The notes: a model not told the origin generated them from the letters alone. Counted from the stretch's first letter, positions 16,547-25,029 are shown. The stretch is 64,000 bases of DNA from Mycobacterium helveticum (GCF_007714205.1 NZ_VMQU01000002.1:1-64000), one strand, 5' to 3'. Numbers and translations are program-made.

Positions 16547-17478
16547 CGCTCATCCAGACCCTGATCACCGACGACCTGATCATCCAGGTCGCTGATCGTC
16601 GGTTAACGAATGCCGCCACTGGCATGCTGGTCGATGACCAGTACACGAAGCTCGTCTGCTGGAACTTCAACTTCTCGATCGGCTTCACCGGCCTTGCCCG
16701 GATTGATCGCGCGCAGAGGAGGTCGACGTCGGAATGGATTGCCGAAACGATTTGTGATTACGGCCTATTCGAAGATGGAGTTGCGGCGCTAGCCCGCGTC
16801 GCTTCGGAACGGGTCGGCAAGCTGCCCAAGGCATGGCCCGATAAGCGGCTCGGCATCCTGGTCGCGGGTTTCGACGGCCGCACCGACCCGTTGGTCGCCG
16901 AGATCGCCAACTTTGAGGCTGGCGGCCCCATGCCCGGGGACCCCACGAATTTCACCGTCAAGCGAGTTAGCAGGCTACAGGGGAGGGCTGTGGGTTACCG
17001 GATCACCGGAGCTGGATTAACCGAGAAGTGGCAGCATCAGATGCTGATCCAACGTGTACCGCGCGCGCTTCGGAAGCCGAAACCCGAAGGTGTGACCTAC
17101 GCGGTTAAGCTGATGGTCGCGGTGCAGCGCAGCATCGCCAAGACAAACTCCAGGGTTGGTACCGACGCGATGGCCGTCACGATTCCCCGCACAACCTTCG
17201 GTGAGCGGATCTTGGCGCACCTCAACGGCGGCAGGATCATGACGAAAGTCGATAGCAACATCATTGGCGGGACTGGGGGACCTGAGTTCACCTACTTCGA
17301 TACCGAGGGCTTCGACTACCGCCAATTCGGCCCCCACACCGCGGGAAACGGGATGGCTGTCGCCGACCTCATGAGCACGGCGGATCCCGACAACCCCGAC
17401 TACCAGTCAGTCAGCATCCGAATCCTCAAGTGGCCGAAGCCTCCTGCGCAATCGGGAGCCCGCACACAGCCTGGGTAA
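16543..17478 (+). CDS. Proteasome-like Ntn hydrolase, stand-alone
   Basis: This 311-residue protein begins (M)TLIQTLITDDLIIQVADRRLT. Taking the Thr after the initiator Met as Thr1, an Asp falls at position 17 (ADRR) and a Lys at 35 (YTKLV), the pattern Thr1/Asp17/Lys33 of proteasome beta subunits and HslV. Removal of Met alone would expose the nucleophile, so no propeptide is needed. A GFTGLARI stretch in the S2-S3 region and GGTGGPEF near the C-terminus complete an Ntn-like fold. It is longer than HslV (about 175) and is not near prcBA or an ATPase. A protease or amidase in a defence island is the inference; substrate unknown. Confidence 0.7.
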   Translation: MTLIQTLITDDLIIQVADRRLTNAATGMLVDDQYTKLVCWNFNFSIGFTGLARIDRAQRRSTSEWIAETICDYGLFEDGVAALARVASERVGKLPKAWPDKRLGILVAGFDGRTDPLVAEIANFEAGGPMPGDPTNFTVKRVSRLQGRAVGYRITGAGLTEKWQHQMLIQRVPRALRKPKPEGVTYAVKLMVAVQRSIAKTNSRVGTDAMAVTIPRTTFGERILAHLNGGRIMTKVDSNIIGGTGGPEFTYFDTEGFDYRQFGPHTAGNGMAVADLMSTADPDNPDYQSVSIRILKWPKPPAQSGARTQPG

Positions 17479-17677
17479 ATTGACGGCAGTCGTAGTTCGG
17501 TAGTGCTTTCGCTCGCGTTGGCCACGATCCGCAGGTCCGTATCCGACACGCCGACGTACGGTGCAGAGGCCAATCGCGGTGAGCGCTCTACGCGACTGTG
17601 AGTCAGGTGCTGTTCGCGACTTTCGCAACTTTGCCCCGACCTTGTACCGTTCCTGGGACGACACTTTGATCAGCGGG

Positions 17678-18517
17678 TCAGCGCAGCAGGCGCTGAGTGA
17701 ATGCCGCGATCGCGAGCTGACCGTCGGTCGCCACGGTCTCAGCGTCTTCGTCGGGGTGGTTCTCGATGAACTGCTTGACGTACGCGAGAGAGCCCTGGGC
17801 GGACGAATCGGCGAAATTCGCTTGCAGGTCTAGCAATTGGGTGCGCACCTCTCCTGTCGGCAGACCAAAAACCTCCAAGACGCGTTCAGCCGCTGCGGTA
17901 GCGTCCCCGTGGTTGTTGTGCAATAACACGAATGCGATGTCGTACCAGTCCTTTTCTTTGCGGCGGCCGTGAGCCGCAGCCACCTTCGCGAGGAGGAAAC
18001 CGGCCAATCCGGTGACCTTGATTTCAGCCTCGCGCCGCGTCCCGTGGTCGATTGCCTGGATCTTCTGAATCACGACGTCTCTTGCGGCGTATCCAGTTCC
18101 GCGCAGGTTCGCTGCCCCGAGCTGTTTGCAGCCGGTGAACTCGACAGTCGCGTTGTTCGGCTCATCGTCGAGATCAGCCAGCAGCTCGAACTTGATCGTA
18201 GCGCGCACGCCCTCGGGGTCGTTTAGCTCCCATCGCCACACCCGTTCGTCATCAGGCTCAAACCCCGCATTGAGCAACGCCTCTTCCAAGCGCGCCGCTT
18301 GAACTGAGCCACCGGCAATTTCCAGGTTGACCTGAACGTCGACATCGGACGTCCCCGCGTGACGCTTCGACGAGTTCGAGCACAGCAGGGCGGGCACCAA
18401 TCCCCCGAGAAGCACGAATTCTGGGCGTCCCCCGTAGTGATGCACCACGCGCACCAGTGCGAGTTCAGCTGCTCGCCTGGCCGCGGCGGTCCGAACCTGT
18501 CCTACGTCGGCATTCAT
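17678..18517 (-). CDS. AbiEii-like nucleotidyltransferase toxin
   Basis: This 279-residue AbiEii/MenT-type nucleotidyltransferase has a core LLGGLVPALLCSN (residues 36-48), then TSDVDVQV with D58 and D60 as metal ligands. A later KVAAAHGRRKEKDWYDIAFVLLHN region gives the conserved Lys/Asp of the family. Such toxins modify nucleotides or tRNA ends and are held in check by a partner. The start ATG overlaps the upstream gene stop by 4 bp (18514-18517). The pair forms an AbiE-type (type IV) toxin-antitoxin module at the right edge of the island. The 17479-17677 gap on its 3' side holds nothing I can identify. Confidence 0.8.
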   Translation of the reverse strand: MNADVGQVRTAAARRAAELALVRVVHHYGGRPEFVLLGGLVPALLCSNSSKRHAGTSDVDVQVNLEIAGGSVQAARLEEALLNAGFEPDDERVWRWELNDPEGVRATIKFELLADLDDEPNNATVEFTGCKQLGAANLRGTGYAARDVVIQKIQAIDHGTRREAEIKVTGLAGFLLAKVAAAHGRRKEKDWYDIAFVLLHNNHGDATAAAERVLEVFGLPTGEVRTQLLDLQANFADSSAQGSLAYVKQFIENHPDEDAETVATDGQLAIAAFTQRLLR

Positions 18518-19542
18518 AGTGTCGTCATCTCCTCACGCAAGTGCTCGGCCGCGTCTTCGCCGCGCACCCCACTGATTCGGAGGTCGGCGTACGCGCGAGG
18601 CCACAGCACCGAGCGAAAGCCGTCGGCGATCGTCTCGGTGAGTTTCGCACCGGCCGGTGTGGGGAACGGGCGCAGCACCAGGCGGCCACCATCCATCTCT
18701 TGGAGGCCAGCGGCCGACGCGGCTCGGCGAACATCACTCCACGTCTTGCCCGCCACATAGATCTCCAAGGGCGCTACCTCGGTCTGCATCGGCGCAAGTA
18801 TGCTCGCCGAAAGTGCGCTTGTGGCAGCCCAATCTATATCAGCAGCTTCCAAGAGCTGACCGGTCTGGATCGCCCCGGCGGCGGGATCTCGCCACAGCAC
18901 ACCGACGCGGATGGAAATCGCGGAGCGCAGCCGCTCGGCCGCCGTCGCGTAAGCGTCGAGAAACTCGTCGCGATCCGCGACGCGCCGCGCCGCACTGGGA
19001 CCACGCGCAGCCGAGCTGACCAGATGCCCGTCCTTCTCGAGGAATTTCAGCGCAGTCACCGCGCTGCCCATTGATATCCCGGTGGCGTCTATAACCGAGT
19101 TCGCGGTCGGGCTTGCCTGTCCCGAGAGGATGGCCTCGCAAACGGCGAGCGTGGCTGGCCTCCACCCGATGCGCGAGTCCAGGGGCACCGGGGGCTTGCC
19201 CTTTGTGTCGATGATGATCGTCGTCCCCGAGGAATCCCTGATGACGATGTCAGCTGCACCGGATTCATCGACCCAGCCGATGCCGGCTTTCATGGCGACA
19301 GCGCGCGCTCCCGGTGACATCCGCGGCGCGGCGATCACGTCCGGCCTGGGCTTATCGTGCAGGGCCGCTTCGACCTGCTGCGGCCAGCCGACCGTTAGCC
19401 AGCGGACCCGAAGATCCTTATTGTCCAGCGTCACGATCAGATCCCGGTTCGGACCTTCAGCGCTACGCGCGCGCAGCGCGGTATGAAGCACGCCTTCCAG
19501 CGCGCTGACCGCCCTGTCCTGGTGCGCCATGACTACCACCAT
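18514..19542 (-). CDS. AbiEi-like winged-helix antitoxin partner
   Basis: This 342-residue protein precedes the AbiEii-like toxin in an overlapping operon. The middle segment (NSVIDATGISMGSAVTALKFLEKDGHLV) is a winged helix-turn-helix DNA-binding domain. The N-terminal part contains ADIVIRDSSGTTIIIDTKGK, resembling a nuclease-like beta fold often seen in these long regulators. An alternative start is ATG 19530. AbiEi-type antitoxins repress their own promoter by binding inverted repeats, and suitable repeats lie at 19542-19600. It is longer than classical AbiEi (about 200 residues), so the family match is by domain and operon order. Confidence 0.7.
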   Translation of the reverse strand: MVVVMAHQDRAVSALEGVLHTALRARSAEGPNRDLIVTLDNKDLRVRWLTVGWPQQVEAALHDKPRPDVIAAPRMSPGARAVAMKAGIGWVDESGAADIVIRDSSGTTIIIDTKGKPPVPLDSRIGWRPATLAVCEAILSGQASPTANSVIDATGISMGSAVTALKFLEKDGHLVSSAARGPSAARRVADRDEFLDAYATAAERLRSAISIRVGVLWRDPAAGAIQTGQLLEAADIDWAATSALSASILAPMQTEVAPLEIYVAGKTWSDVRRAASAAGLQEMDGGRLVLRPFPTPAGAKLTETIADGFRSVLWPRAYADLRISGVRGEDAAEHLREEMTTL

Positions 19543-19600
19543 ACCTCAATAAAAGCCAGTACCTCACTGATATAGTGATGTACGTTAGGCCGTTGAGGTA
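19542..19600 (-). promoter_or_regulatory. Operator-like repeats upstream of the AbiE-type operon
   Basis: TACCTCA occurs at 19542-19548 and 19560-19566, its inverse TGAGGTA occurs at 19594-19600, and TCACT-GATAT-AGTGA (19564-19578) is a perfect palindrome. The cluster covers the AT-rich region directly before the antitoxin start, as expected for an autorepressed promoter. Confidence 0.5.
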
Positions 19601-19687
19601 CACGCTAGGGTCAGACCCATCTAAAGGCGTAAACACGTTCGCCAACCATGAGCGACGGGCGTCCGGGCTTAGTCGGGAAGCTGGTTC

Positions 19688-19844
19688 CATGGGGCCAAGA
19701 TGGGGCCAGCGAGCCAGACCGACTGATCTGACACGTCCGAATACCGGTCGCACATCCGGTCTGACCGGCTGAAACACATCGGTGTAGGCCGCACCACCGC
19801 CTGAAAAGCGGAAGGTCGGCGGTTCGATCCCGCCCCTGGCCACC
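19688..19844 (+). other. Attachment-site-like repeat, copy 2 (right end of island)
   Basis: This is a direct repeat of 3604-3760 of identical length (157 bp, about 14 mismatches). It comprises two TGGGGCCA motifs (19690, 19701) followed by the 3' half of tRNA-Phe. The last 48 bp (19797-19844) are identical between the copies. The anticodon stem has one mismatch here (A-A at its first pair). Sequence beyond the tRNA 3' end differs between the two copies. The pair delimits about 16.1 kb holding all the defence genes. The AbiE-type operon lies immediately inside. Confidence 0.7.
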
Positions 19845-20436
19845 GCGAGAACGACCCGCTCGCGCGGGGCACGGGTCGGCCTCCGGTGCAGGTGGCGCAG
19901 GGGCCTTACACAACCGGAGCCGGCCGGGCCCGGTTCGCCGCCGGCAACCACCGTCGCGCCCAGTCCGGTCACGGTCACCGAGGTGTGCGGCGCGGCCGCG
20001 CCGGCTCATGCAGCCACGGAGTGTGGTATCGACGGTGGACCCCTCCCCGGAAGCCTGTGGCGCCTGTCGCATGTGCTCCGGCTCGCGGGCGCCCTGCGCG
20101 GTCAACGGATGCGGCTCCGCCGGAACCGAAATCGACCGAATTCAAACCGGTTTCAGCGAGGGAAGCAGCCGGCGCACACCTCGGGATTGATCCATGGGTA
20201 TATCGTGAGACCGTGATCTGCATGGGCGACGATCCCCGTGTCGCGGGGTACGGGGCAACGGCCGGATTCGCCGTACTCTGGGCGCGAAAAGCGTTGGGCT
20301 CGGCTCCGGTGCACCGCGCCGCGGTGACCACGGCGGAGTTGGGTCTGTGCCCGACTTGGGCCTGCCGACGTGACGGCCGTGGCCCGCGAACGGACCCGGG
20401 AGCGCGGCCGGCTCGGCCATATGTGTCACTGTCGGG
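19845..20436. other. Gap between island end and metal genes
   Basis: I can support no gene here. One plus-strand frame (about 20029-20190) contains a Cys cluster, CGACRMCSGSRAPCAVNGC, which is notable beside metal-efflux genes. However, it lacks a clear ribosome binding site and the surrounding translation is low-complexity. Confidence 0.3.
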
Positions 20437-21045
20437 ATGAGCGAGCTTGACGATGCTGCGCGTAAAGCATTGCTGCGCAGGGGGTTCGCTCTGGAATATG
20501 CCACGCTGGCCTGGAATGTGGTCGGTGCCTTAGTTCTGGCGGTGGCGGCCGTCAAGGCCGGATCGGTGGCCCTGGCCGGATTCGGTCTGGACTCGCTGAT
20601 CGAGATCGGCGCCTCATTGGTGGTGGTCTGGGAGTTGTCCGGAACCGGCGAGGCGCGTCAGCGGTTTGCCCTGCGGCTCATCGGTGTCGGCTTTGCGGCT
20701 CTGGCGGTCTATTTGCTGGTGCAGTCGACGGTTGTGTTCGTCAACGGTTTTCACCCCCGTTACTCGCCGCTGGGTATCGCCTGGACGGCTGTCACCGCGG
20801 CGGCGATGTTCGCATTGGCGGCAGGTAAGGCCAAAGCCGGTGCCGCACTCGGCAATCCCGTGCTCGCCACGGAAGGCCGGGTCACCCTCATCGACGGTCT
20901 GTTGTCGGCAGCCGTCCTGCTCGGGCTACTGCTCAATGCCCTCGCCGGCTGGTGGTGGGCCGACCCTCTCGCCGGCTACGTCCTGGTCTTCTACGCGCTG
21001 CGCGAGGTCAAGGATATCTTCTTCACGCACAGCGCCGCGGCGTGA
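20437..21045 (+). CDS. Cation diffusion facilitator-like transporter, 202 aa
   Basis: This 202-residue membrane protein has about five to six hydrophobic helices: NVVGALVLAVAAVKAGSVAL, ALAVYLLVQSTVVF, TAVTAAAMFALAAGK, GLLSAAVLLGLLLNALAGWW. FGLDSLIEIGASLV and LIDGLLSAAV match the two D-containing metal-site helices of the CDF fold (one Asp each). It lacks the cytoplasmic C-terminal domain of full-length CDF proteins, a known short form in actinobacteria. It probably exports a divalent metal. Its last 120 bp overlap the 3' end of the convergent CDF gene. Confidence 0.75.
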   Translation: MSELDDAARKALLRRGFALEYATLAWNVVGALVLAVAAVKAGSVALAGFGLDSLIEIGASLVVVWELSGTGEARQRFALRLIGVGFAALAVYLLVQSTVVFVNGFHPRYSPLGIAWTAVTAAAMFALAAGKAKAGAALGNPVLATEGRVTLIDGLLSAAVLLGLLLNALAGWWWADPLAGYVLVFYALREVKDIFFTHSAAA

Positions 21046-22146
21046 GGACGAAGTCGTCCGGGGTTCTCGGTGCGGCTGATGGTGTTGGCCATGCCGCTCG
21101 GCGTCATGGCGGTGCGCCTCCGCGGGATTGGCGTCACCGGCGGGATAGGCGTGGATCATCGCGGTGGTCAGCTTGGGGACCGCGTACATGAGATCGTGCT
21201 CGGCGTCGTGGGCGATGCGATGCGCCTCGGCCAGACTCAGGGCGGGGTCGATGTCGAGTTCGGCGTCGGCGTGTAGTCGGTGCCCGATCCAGCGCATCCG
21301 CACGCTGCGCACCGAGCGGACCCCGGGCCGGGCGGCCAGGATGGTCTGCGCGGTGTCGATGAGCTCGGGATCGACGCCGTCGAGGAGACGGCGAAACACG
21401 TCGCGCACGGCGGTGCGCAGCACGGCCAGAATGGCCACGGTGATCACCAGGCCGATGATCGGGTCGGCCAGCGGAAAGCCGAGGGCGACACCGCACGCGG
21501 CGAGAAGCACCGCCAGGGAAGTGAATCCGTCGGTGCGGGCGTGCAGCCCGTCGGCAATCAGGGCGGCCGACCCGATGCGCCGGCCGACCCGGATCCGGTA
21601 GAGGGCGACCCATTCGTTGCCGACGAACCCGGCCAGCCCGGCCAGCGCAACCCATCCGACGTTCTCGATCGGCTGGGGATGGACGAGCCGCATGACGGCT
21701 TCGTAGCCCGCGATGATCGCCGACATCGTGATCATCGCGACCACGAAGAGGCCGGCCAGGTCCTCCGCCCGGCCGAATCCGTAGGTGTAGCGGCGGGTGG
21801 CGGCCTTGGTGCCCAGGGCGAACGCGATCCACAGCGGGACGGCGGTCAGCGCGTCGGAGAAGTTGTGGATCGTGTCGGCGGCAAGGGCGATCGACCCCGA
21901 GACGATGACGATGACGATCTGCACCACGGCGGTGACTGCCAGCACCAGCAGACTGGTCTTGACCGCGCGGATCCCGGCCGCGCTGGACTCCAGCGCGCCG
22001 TCCAGGCTGTCGGCGGCGTCGTGGGAATGCGGGGCGAAGATCTCCTTGATCGCACCCCTTAATCCCTTCGGATGGTCATGGCCGTGGTCGTGATCGTGGG
22101 GATGATCATGACCCGCGCCCACGGCGCCGTGGTGGTGGTCGCTCAT
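20926..22146 (-). CDS. CDF-family metal exporter with His-rich N-terminus
   Basis: From ATG 22146 this is a 406-residue cation diffusion facilitator. The N-terminus is a His/Asp-rich metal-binding segment (HDHPHDHDHGHDHP). Transmembrane helices follow, with the metal-site pairs ADTIHNFSDAL and ADGLHARTDG (two H/D-x3-D sites). The C-terminal ferredoxin-like domain (DPELIDTAQTILAARPGV...HADAELDID) ends near residue 345. A further 60-residue His/Arg-rich tail reads into the convergent neighbour and is unusual. It lies directly after an ArsR gene (4-bp overlap at 22143-22146), so it is presumably repressed by it and induced by Zn/Co/Ni/Cd-type ions. Confidence 0.88.
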   Translation of the reverse strand: MSDHHHGAVGAGHDHPHDHDHGHDHPKGLRGAIKEIFAPHSHDAADSLDGALESSAAGIRAVKTSLLVLAVTAVVQIVIVIVSGSIALAADTIHNFSDALTAVPLWIAFALGTKAATRRYTYGFGRAEDLAGLFVVAMITMSAIIAGYEAVMRLVHPQPIENVGWVALAGLAGFVGNEWVALYRIRVGRRIGSAALIADGLHARTDGFTSLAVLLAACGVALGFPLADPIIGLVITVAILAVLRTAVRDVFRRLLDGVDPELIDTAQTILAARPGVRSVRSVRMRWIGHRLHADAELDIDPALSLAEAHRIAHDAEHDLMYAVPKLTTAMIHAYPAGDANPAEAHRHDAERHGQHHQPHREPRTTSSSRRGAVREEDILDLAQRVEDQDVAGERVGPPPAGEGIEQ

Positions 22147-22544
22147 CTCGGGTGGGCCTTTCGCGACTGCCGTTCGGCCGCGATGTCGCGCACGGCGGGT
22201 TGGCCACGGTGGTGGGAGGGAACGCCGGGGCCGGCGTGTTCGGCGTTGAACACCGCGTCGACGACCAGGCGGCTCACGTGGTCGTTCTCCAGGCTGTAGA
22301 AGATCGTGGTGCCCGCCCGGCGGGTGCGCACGAGCCGGGCCATCCGGAGCTTGGCCAGGTGCTGAGACACCGATGGGGCGGGTTTTCCCACCCGTTCGGC
22401 CAGGTCGGTGACCGACAGTTCCTCGTCGATCAACGACCACAGCAGCCGAATGCGGGTGGCGTCGGCCAACATCCGGAACACCTCGACGATCAGTCCCACC
22501 TGATCCTCGTCCAGCGGCGGCCCCGAACCATTACCTGCATGCAT
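22143..22544 (-). CDS. ArsR/SmtB-family metalloregulator
   Basis: This 133-residue winged-helix repressor has the core VEVFRMLADATRIRLLWSLID, the recognition helix VGKPAPSVSQHLAKLRMARL and the wing RRAGTTIFYSLENDHVSRL, all standard ArsR/SmtB. The His-rich C-terminal extension (HAGPGVPSHHRGQ) together with the DHVSRLVVDAVFNAEH helix could form an alpha5-type metal site. It is co-transcribed with the CDF exporter through a 4-bp overlap, so it likely senses the exported metal. It differs clearly from the second ArsR 64 bp upstream. Confidence 0.88.
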   Translation of the reverse strand: MHAGNGSGPPLDEDQVGLIVEVFRMLADATRIRLLWSLIDEELSVTDLAERVGKPAPSVSQHLAKLRMARLVRTRRAGTTIFYSLENDHVSRLVVDAVFNAEHAGPGVPSHHRGQPAVRDIAAERQSRKAHPR

Positions 22545-22608
22545 GCGCAGATATTAGCCCATGCGGCCAAGGGTTTGCCAGCGCTTTTTCGGGCGGGGCA
22601 ACGGCGAC

Positions 22609-22977
22609 TCAGTCCCCCGGAGTGGGGATCCCTGGGGGCGCGGCGATGTCGCCGATCGTGTCGGCGCCGAACAGCGCCTGGCTGAGCACGCGCAACACGT
22701 CCCGGTCGGCCGGGGAGTAGTAGACAAAGGTGCCCTCGCGGCGATTTTTGACCAGGCCGGCAAGACGCAGCTTCGCCAGATGCTGGCTGACCACCGCCGG
22801 CGCCACCTGCGCCAACTCGGCCAGGCACGCCACCGAGGTCTCACCCTGCAACAACGCCCAGAGCACCTTGATCCGGGTCGGGTCGCTCAACATCCGAAAC
22901 GCCTCGGCGGCGCGCCCCACCTGCTCCTCGGTCGGCATGGCGAACCCGGAGATCGACGTGTGCACAGCCTGCAGCAT
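22609..22977 (-). CDS. Second ArsR/SmtB-family metalloregulator
   Basis: This 122-residue ArsR protein has AAEAFRMLSDPTRIKVLWALLQ, recognition helix QVAPAVVSQHLAKLRLAGL and wing RREGTFVYYSPADRDVLRVL. ATG 22938 (MPTEEQVGRA) is a possible shorter start. It is divergent from the CtpD-like ATPase gene, with 78 bp between them, the classical arrangement for a repressor controlling a P-type ATPase. It probably controls that gene and perhaps the ArsR-CDF pair downstream on its own strand. Metal specificity cannot be read with confidence. Confidence 0.87.
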   Translation of the reverse strand: MLQAVHTSISGFAMPTEEQVGRAAEAFRMLSDPTRIKVLWALLQGETSVACLAELAQVAPAVVSQHLAKLRLAGLVKNRREGTFVYYSPADRDVLRVLSQALFGADTIGDIAAPPGIPTPGD

Positions 22978-23055
22978 ACCGCTGACCTCGGTGATCAGTC
23001 GGCTGCCTGTACTTGCATGTGCGCATACGCATGATCATGCAGATAAGGTGGTCGG

Positions 23056-25029
23056 GTGACTGCCGGCATGCCCACCTCCACCTCTGCGCATCCGGACGGC
23101 GACGCGCAGGCGCACTCGTGGCGACTGCCGCGGTCCGGCGCATGGTCGCTGCCCGAAGTCCGCTGGGCGCTGGTCGCGACCGGACTGTTCGGCCCCGGCC
23201 TGTTGGCACAACTGGTCGGGGGACCGGCCTGGCTGTACTGGGCGCTCTACCTCGCCTGCTACGTCGCCGGGGGATGGGAGCCGGGACTTGCCGGGCTGCA
23301 AGCGTTGTGGGACAAGACCCTTGACGTCGACTTGTTGATGGTCGCCGCGGCCATCGGCGCCGCGGCGATCGGTCAGGTTTTCGACGGCGCGCTCCTCATC
23401 GTCATCTTCGCCACCTCCGGCGCGCTGGAGGCCGTGGCGACCAAGCGCACCGAGGATTCGGTGCGCGGACTGCTCGACCTGGCACCGGAAACCGCCACGC
23501 GTATCACCACGACCGGCGCCGAGGAGGTGGTCGACACCACGACGCTCGACGTCGGCGACATGCTCCTGATCCGCCCCGGGGAACGCGTCGGCGGCGACGG
23601 TGTCGTCGTCGACGGCGCCAGCGAGGTCGATCAGGCCACCATCACCGGGGAACCCCTGCCGGTCGACAAAGACAGTGGCGACGAGGTGTTCGCCGGCACC
23701 CTCAACGGCACCGGCACGCTGCGGGTGCGGGTGAGCCGCCCGGCCGCCGACACCGTCATCGCGCGGATCGTGGAGATGGTCGCCGAGGCCAGCGCCAGCA
23801 AGGCCCGCATGCAGTTGTTCATCGAGAAAGTCGAACAGCGCTACTCGGTGGGTATGGTGGGCGCGACCGTCGCCTTGTTCGCCATCCCGCTGTGCTTCGG
23901 CGCCGAGTTGCAGCCGTCGTTGCTTCGCGCGATGACCTTCATGATCGTGGCGTCACCCTGCGCCCTGGTCCTTTCCACCATGCCGCCGCTGCTGGCCGCG
24001 ATCGCCAACGCCGGCCGGCACGGGGTGTTGATCAAGTCGGCCGTGGTGCTGGAAAAGCTCGCCACCATCACCCGGGTCGCGCTGGACAAGACCGGAACAC
24101 TGACCGAAGGAGCGCCGCAGCTCACCGGCGTCCGGGTGTTGTCCGCGGCCGGGTTGGGGGAGGGCGCGCTGCTGGCGCTGGCCGCGGCCGCGGAGAATCC
24201 CTCCGAGCATCCGCTGGGCCGGGCGATCGTCGCCGCCGCGCGCGACGCCAACCTGCCGCCGCAACCCACAACTGACTTCGCCTCCACGCCCGGGCGCGGG
24301 GTTCGCGCCCGGGTGGGCGCCGACGTCGTCGAGGTCGGCAGTCCCACGCTCCTCGACGAACGCGACTGTGCCGGCCGGGCCGCCGTCGCCGAGTTCGAGG
24401 ACGCGGGCCAGACCGCGGTCGTCGTGCGCATCAACGGCGGTGTCGCCGGGGTGCTCGGGCTCGCCGACCGCCCGCGCGGCGAGGCTGCCCACGCCGCGGC
24501 CCGGGTCGCCGCGCTCACCGGCACCGAGCCCGTGCTGCTGACGGGCGACAACCCCCGCGCCGCGGCCCGCCTCGCGGGTGACCTGGGGATCTCCCACGTC
24601 CGCGCCGGACTACTTCCGGAAGACAAGGTCGCCGCCGTCCGGGACCTGGAGGCCGGTGGCGCCAAGGTGATGCTCGTCGGCGACGGCGTCAACGACGCCC
24701 CGGCCATGGCGGCCGCCCACGTCGGTGTCGCGATGGGGCGTTCCGGCTCGGACCTCGCCCTGGAAACCTCCGACGCGGTGATCACCCGCGACGATCTGGC
24801 CACCATTCCCGCCGTCATCGCCCTCGCGCGCCGCGCCCGCCGCGTGGTGGCCGCAAACCTCGTCATCGCCGCGACGTTCATCGCCGTGCTCGTCACCTGG
24901 GACCTCGCGGGGCACCTGCCGCTGCCGCTGGGCGTGGCCGGTCACGAGGGCTCCACCGTCTTGGTCGGCCTCAACGGCCTGCGGCTGCTGCGCAACGGCA
25001 CCTGGCCCAGTTTCAACGCCCACGCATAA
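23056..25029 (+). CDS. ctpD: P1B-4-type metal ATPase, CtpD-like
   Basis: This 657-residue heavy-metal-transporting P-type ATPase has the P1B-4 marks: SPC in helix 6 (residues 300-302) in place of CPC, and HEGST in the last helices (from residue 630). The phosphorylation site is DKTGTLTEG (Asp344), the actuator loop is TITGEP, and the hinge is GDGVNDAPAM. No N-terminal CxxC metal domain is present, as usual for this group. P1B-4 pumps, including mycobacterial CtpD, export Co2+/Fe2+-type ions. GTG 23056 follows an AAGG box. The 78-bp region shared with the divergent ArsR gene should hold the operator. Confidence 0.88.
   Translation: MTAGMPTSTSAHPDGDAQAHSWRLPRSGAWSLPEVRWALVATGLFGPGLLAQLVGGPAWLYWALYLACYVAGGWEPGLAGLQALWDKTLDVDLLMVAAAIGAAAIGQVFDGALLIVIFATSGALEAVATKRTEDSVRGLLDLAPETATRITTTGAEEVVDTTTLDVGDMLLIRPGERVGGDGVVVDGASEVDQATITGEPLPVDKDSGDEVFAGTLNGTGTLRVRVSRPAADTVIARIVEMVAEASASKARMQLFIEKVEQRYSVGMVGATVALFAIPLCFGAELQPSLLRAMTFMIVASPCALVLSTMPPLLAAIANAGRHGVLIKSAVVLEKLATITRVALDKTGTLTEGAPQLTGVRVLSAAGLGEGALLALAAAAENPSEHPLGRAIVAAARDANLPPQPTTDFASTPGRGVRARVGADVVEVGSPTLLDERDCAGRAAVAEFEDAGQTAVVVRINGGVAGVLGLADRPRGEAAHAAARVAALTGTEPVLLTGDNPRAAARLAGDLGISHVRAGLLPEDKVAAVRDLEAGGAKVMLVGDGVNDAPAMAAAHVGVAMGRSGSDLALETSDAVITRDDLATIPAVIALARRARRVVAANLVIAATFIAVLVTWDLAGHLPLPLGVAGHEGSTVLVGLNGLRLLRNGTWPSFNAHA

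Noticed and set aside
3761-19844. Integrase or recombinase gene in the island
   Set aside because: I looked for a tyrosine (R...HxxR...Y) or serine recombinase in both strands of the listed gaps and genes and found none.
23841-24896. 351-residue minus-strand frame inside the CtpD-like gene
   Set aside because: Ser/Ala/Thr-rich shadow of the ATPase coding strand.
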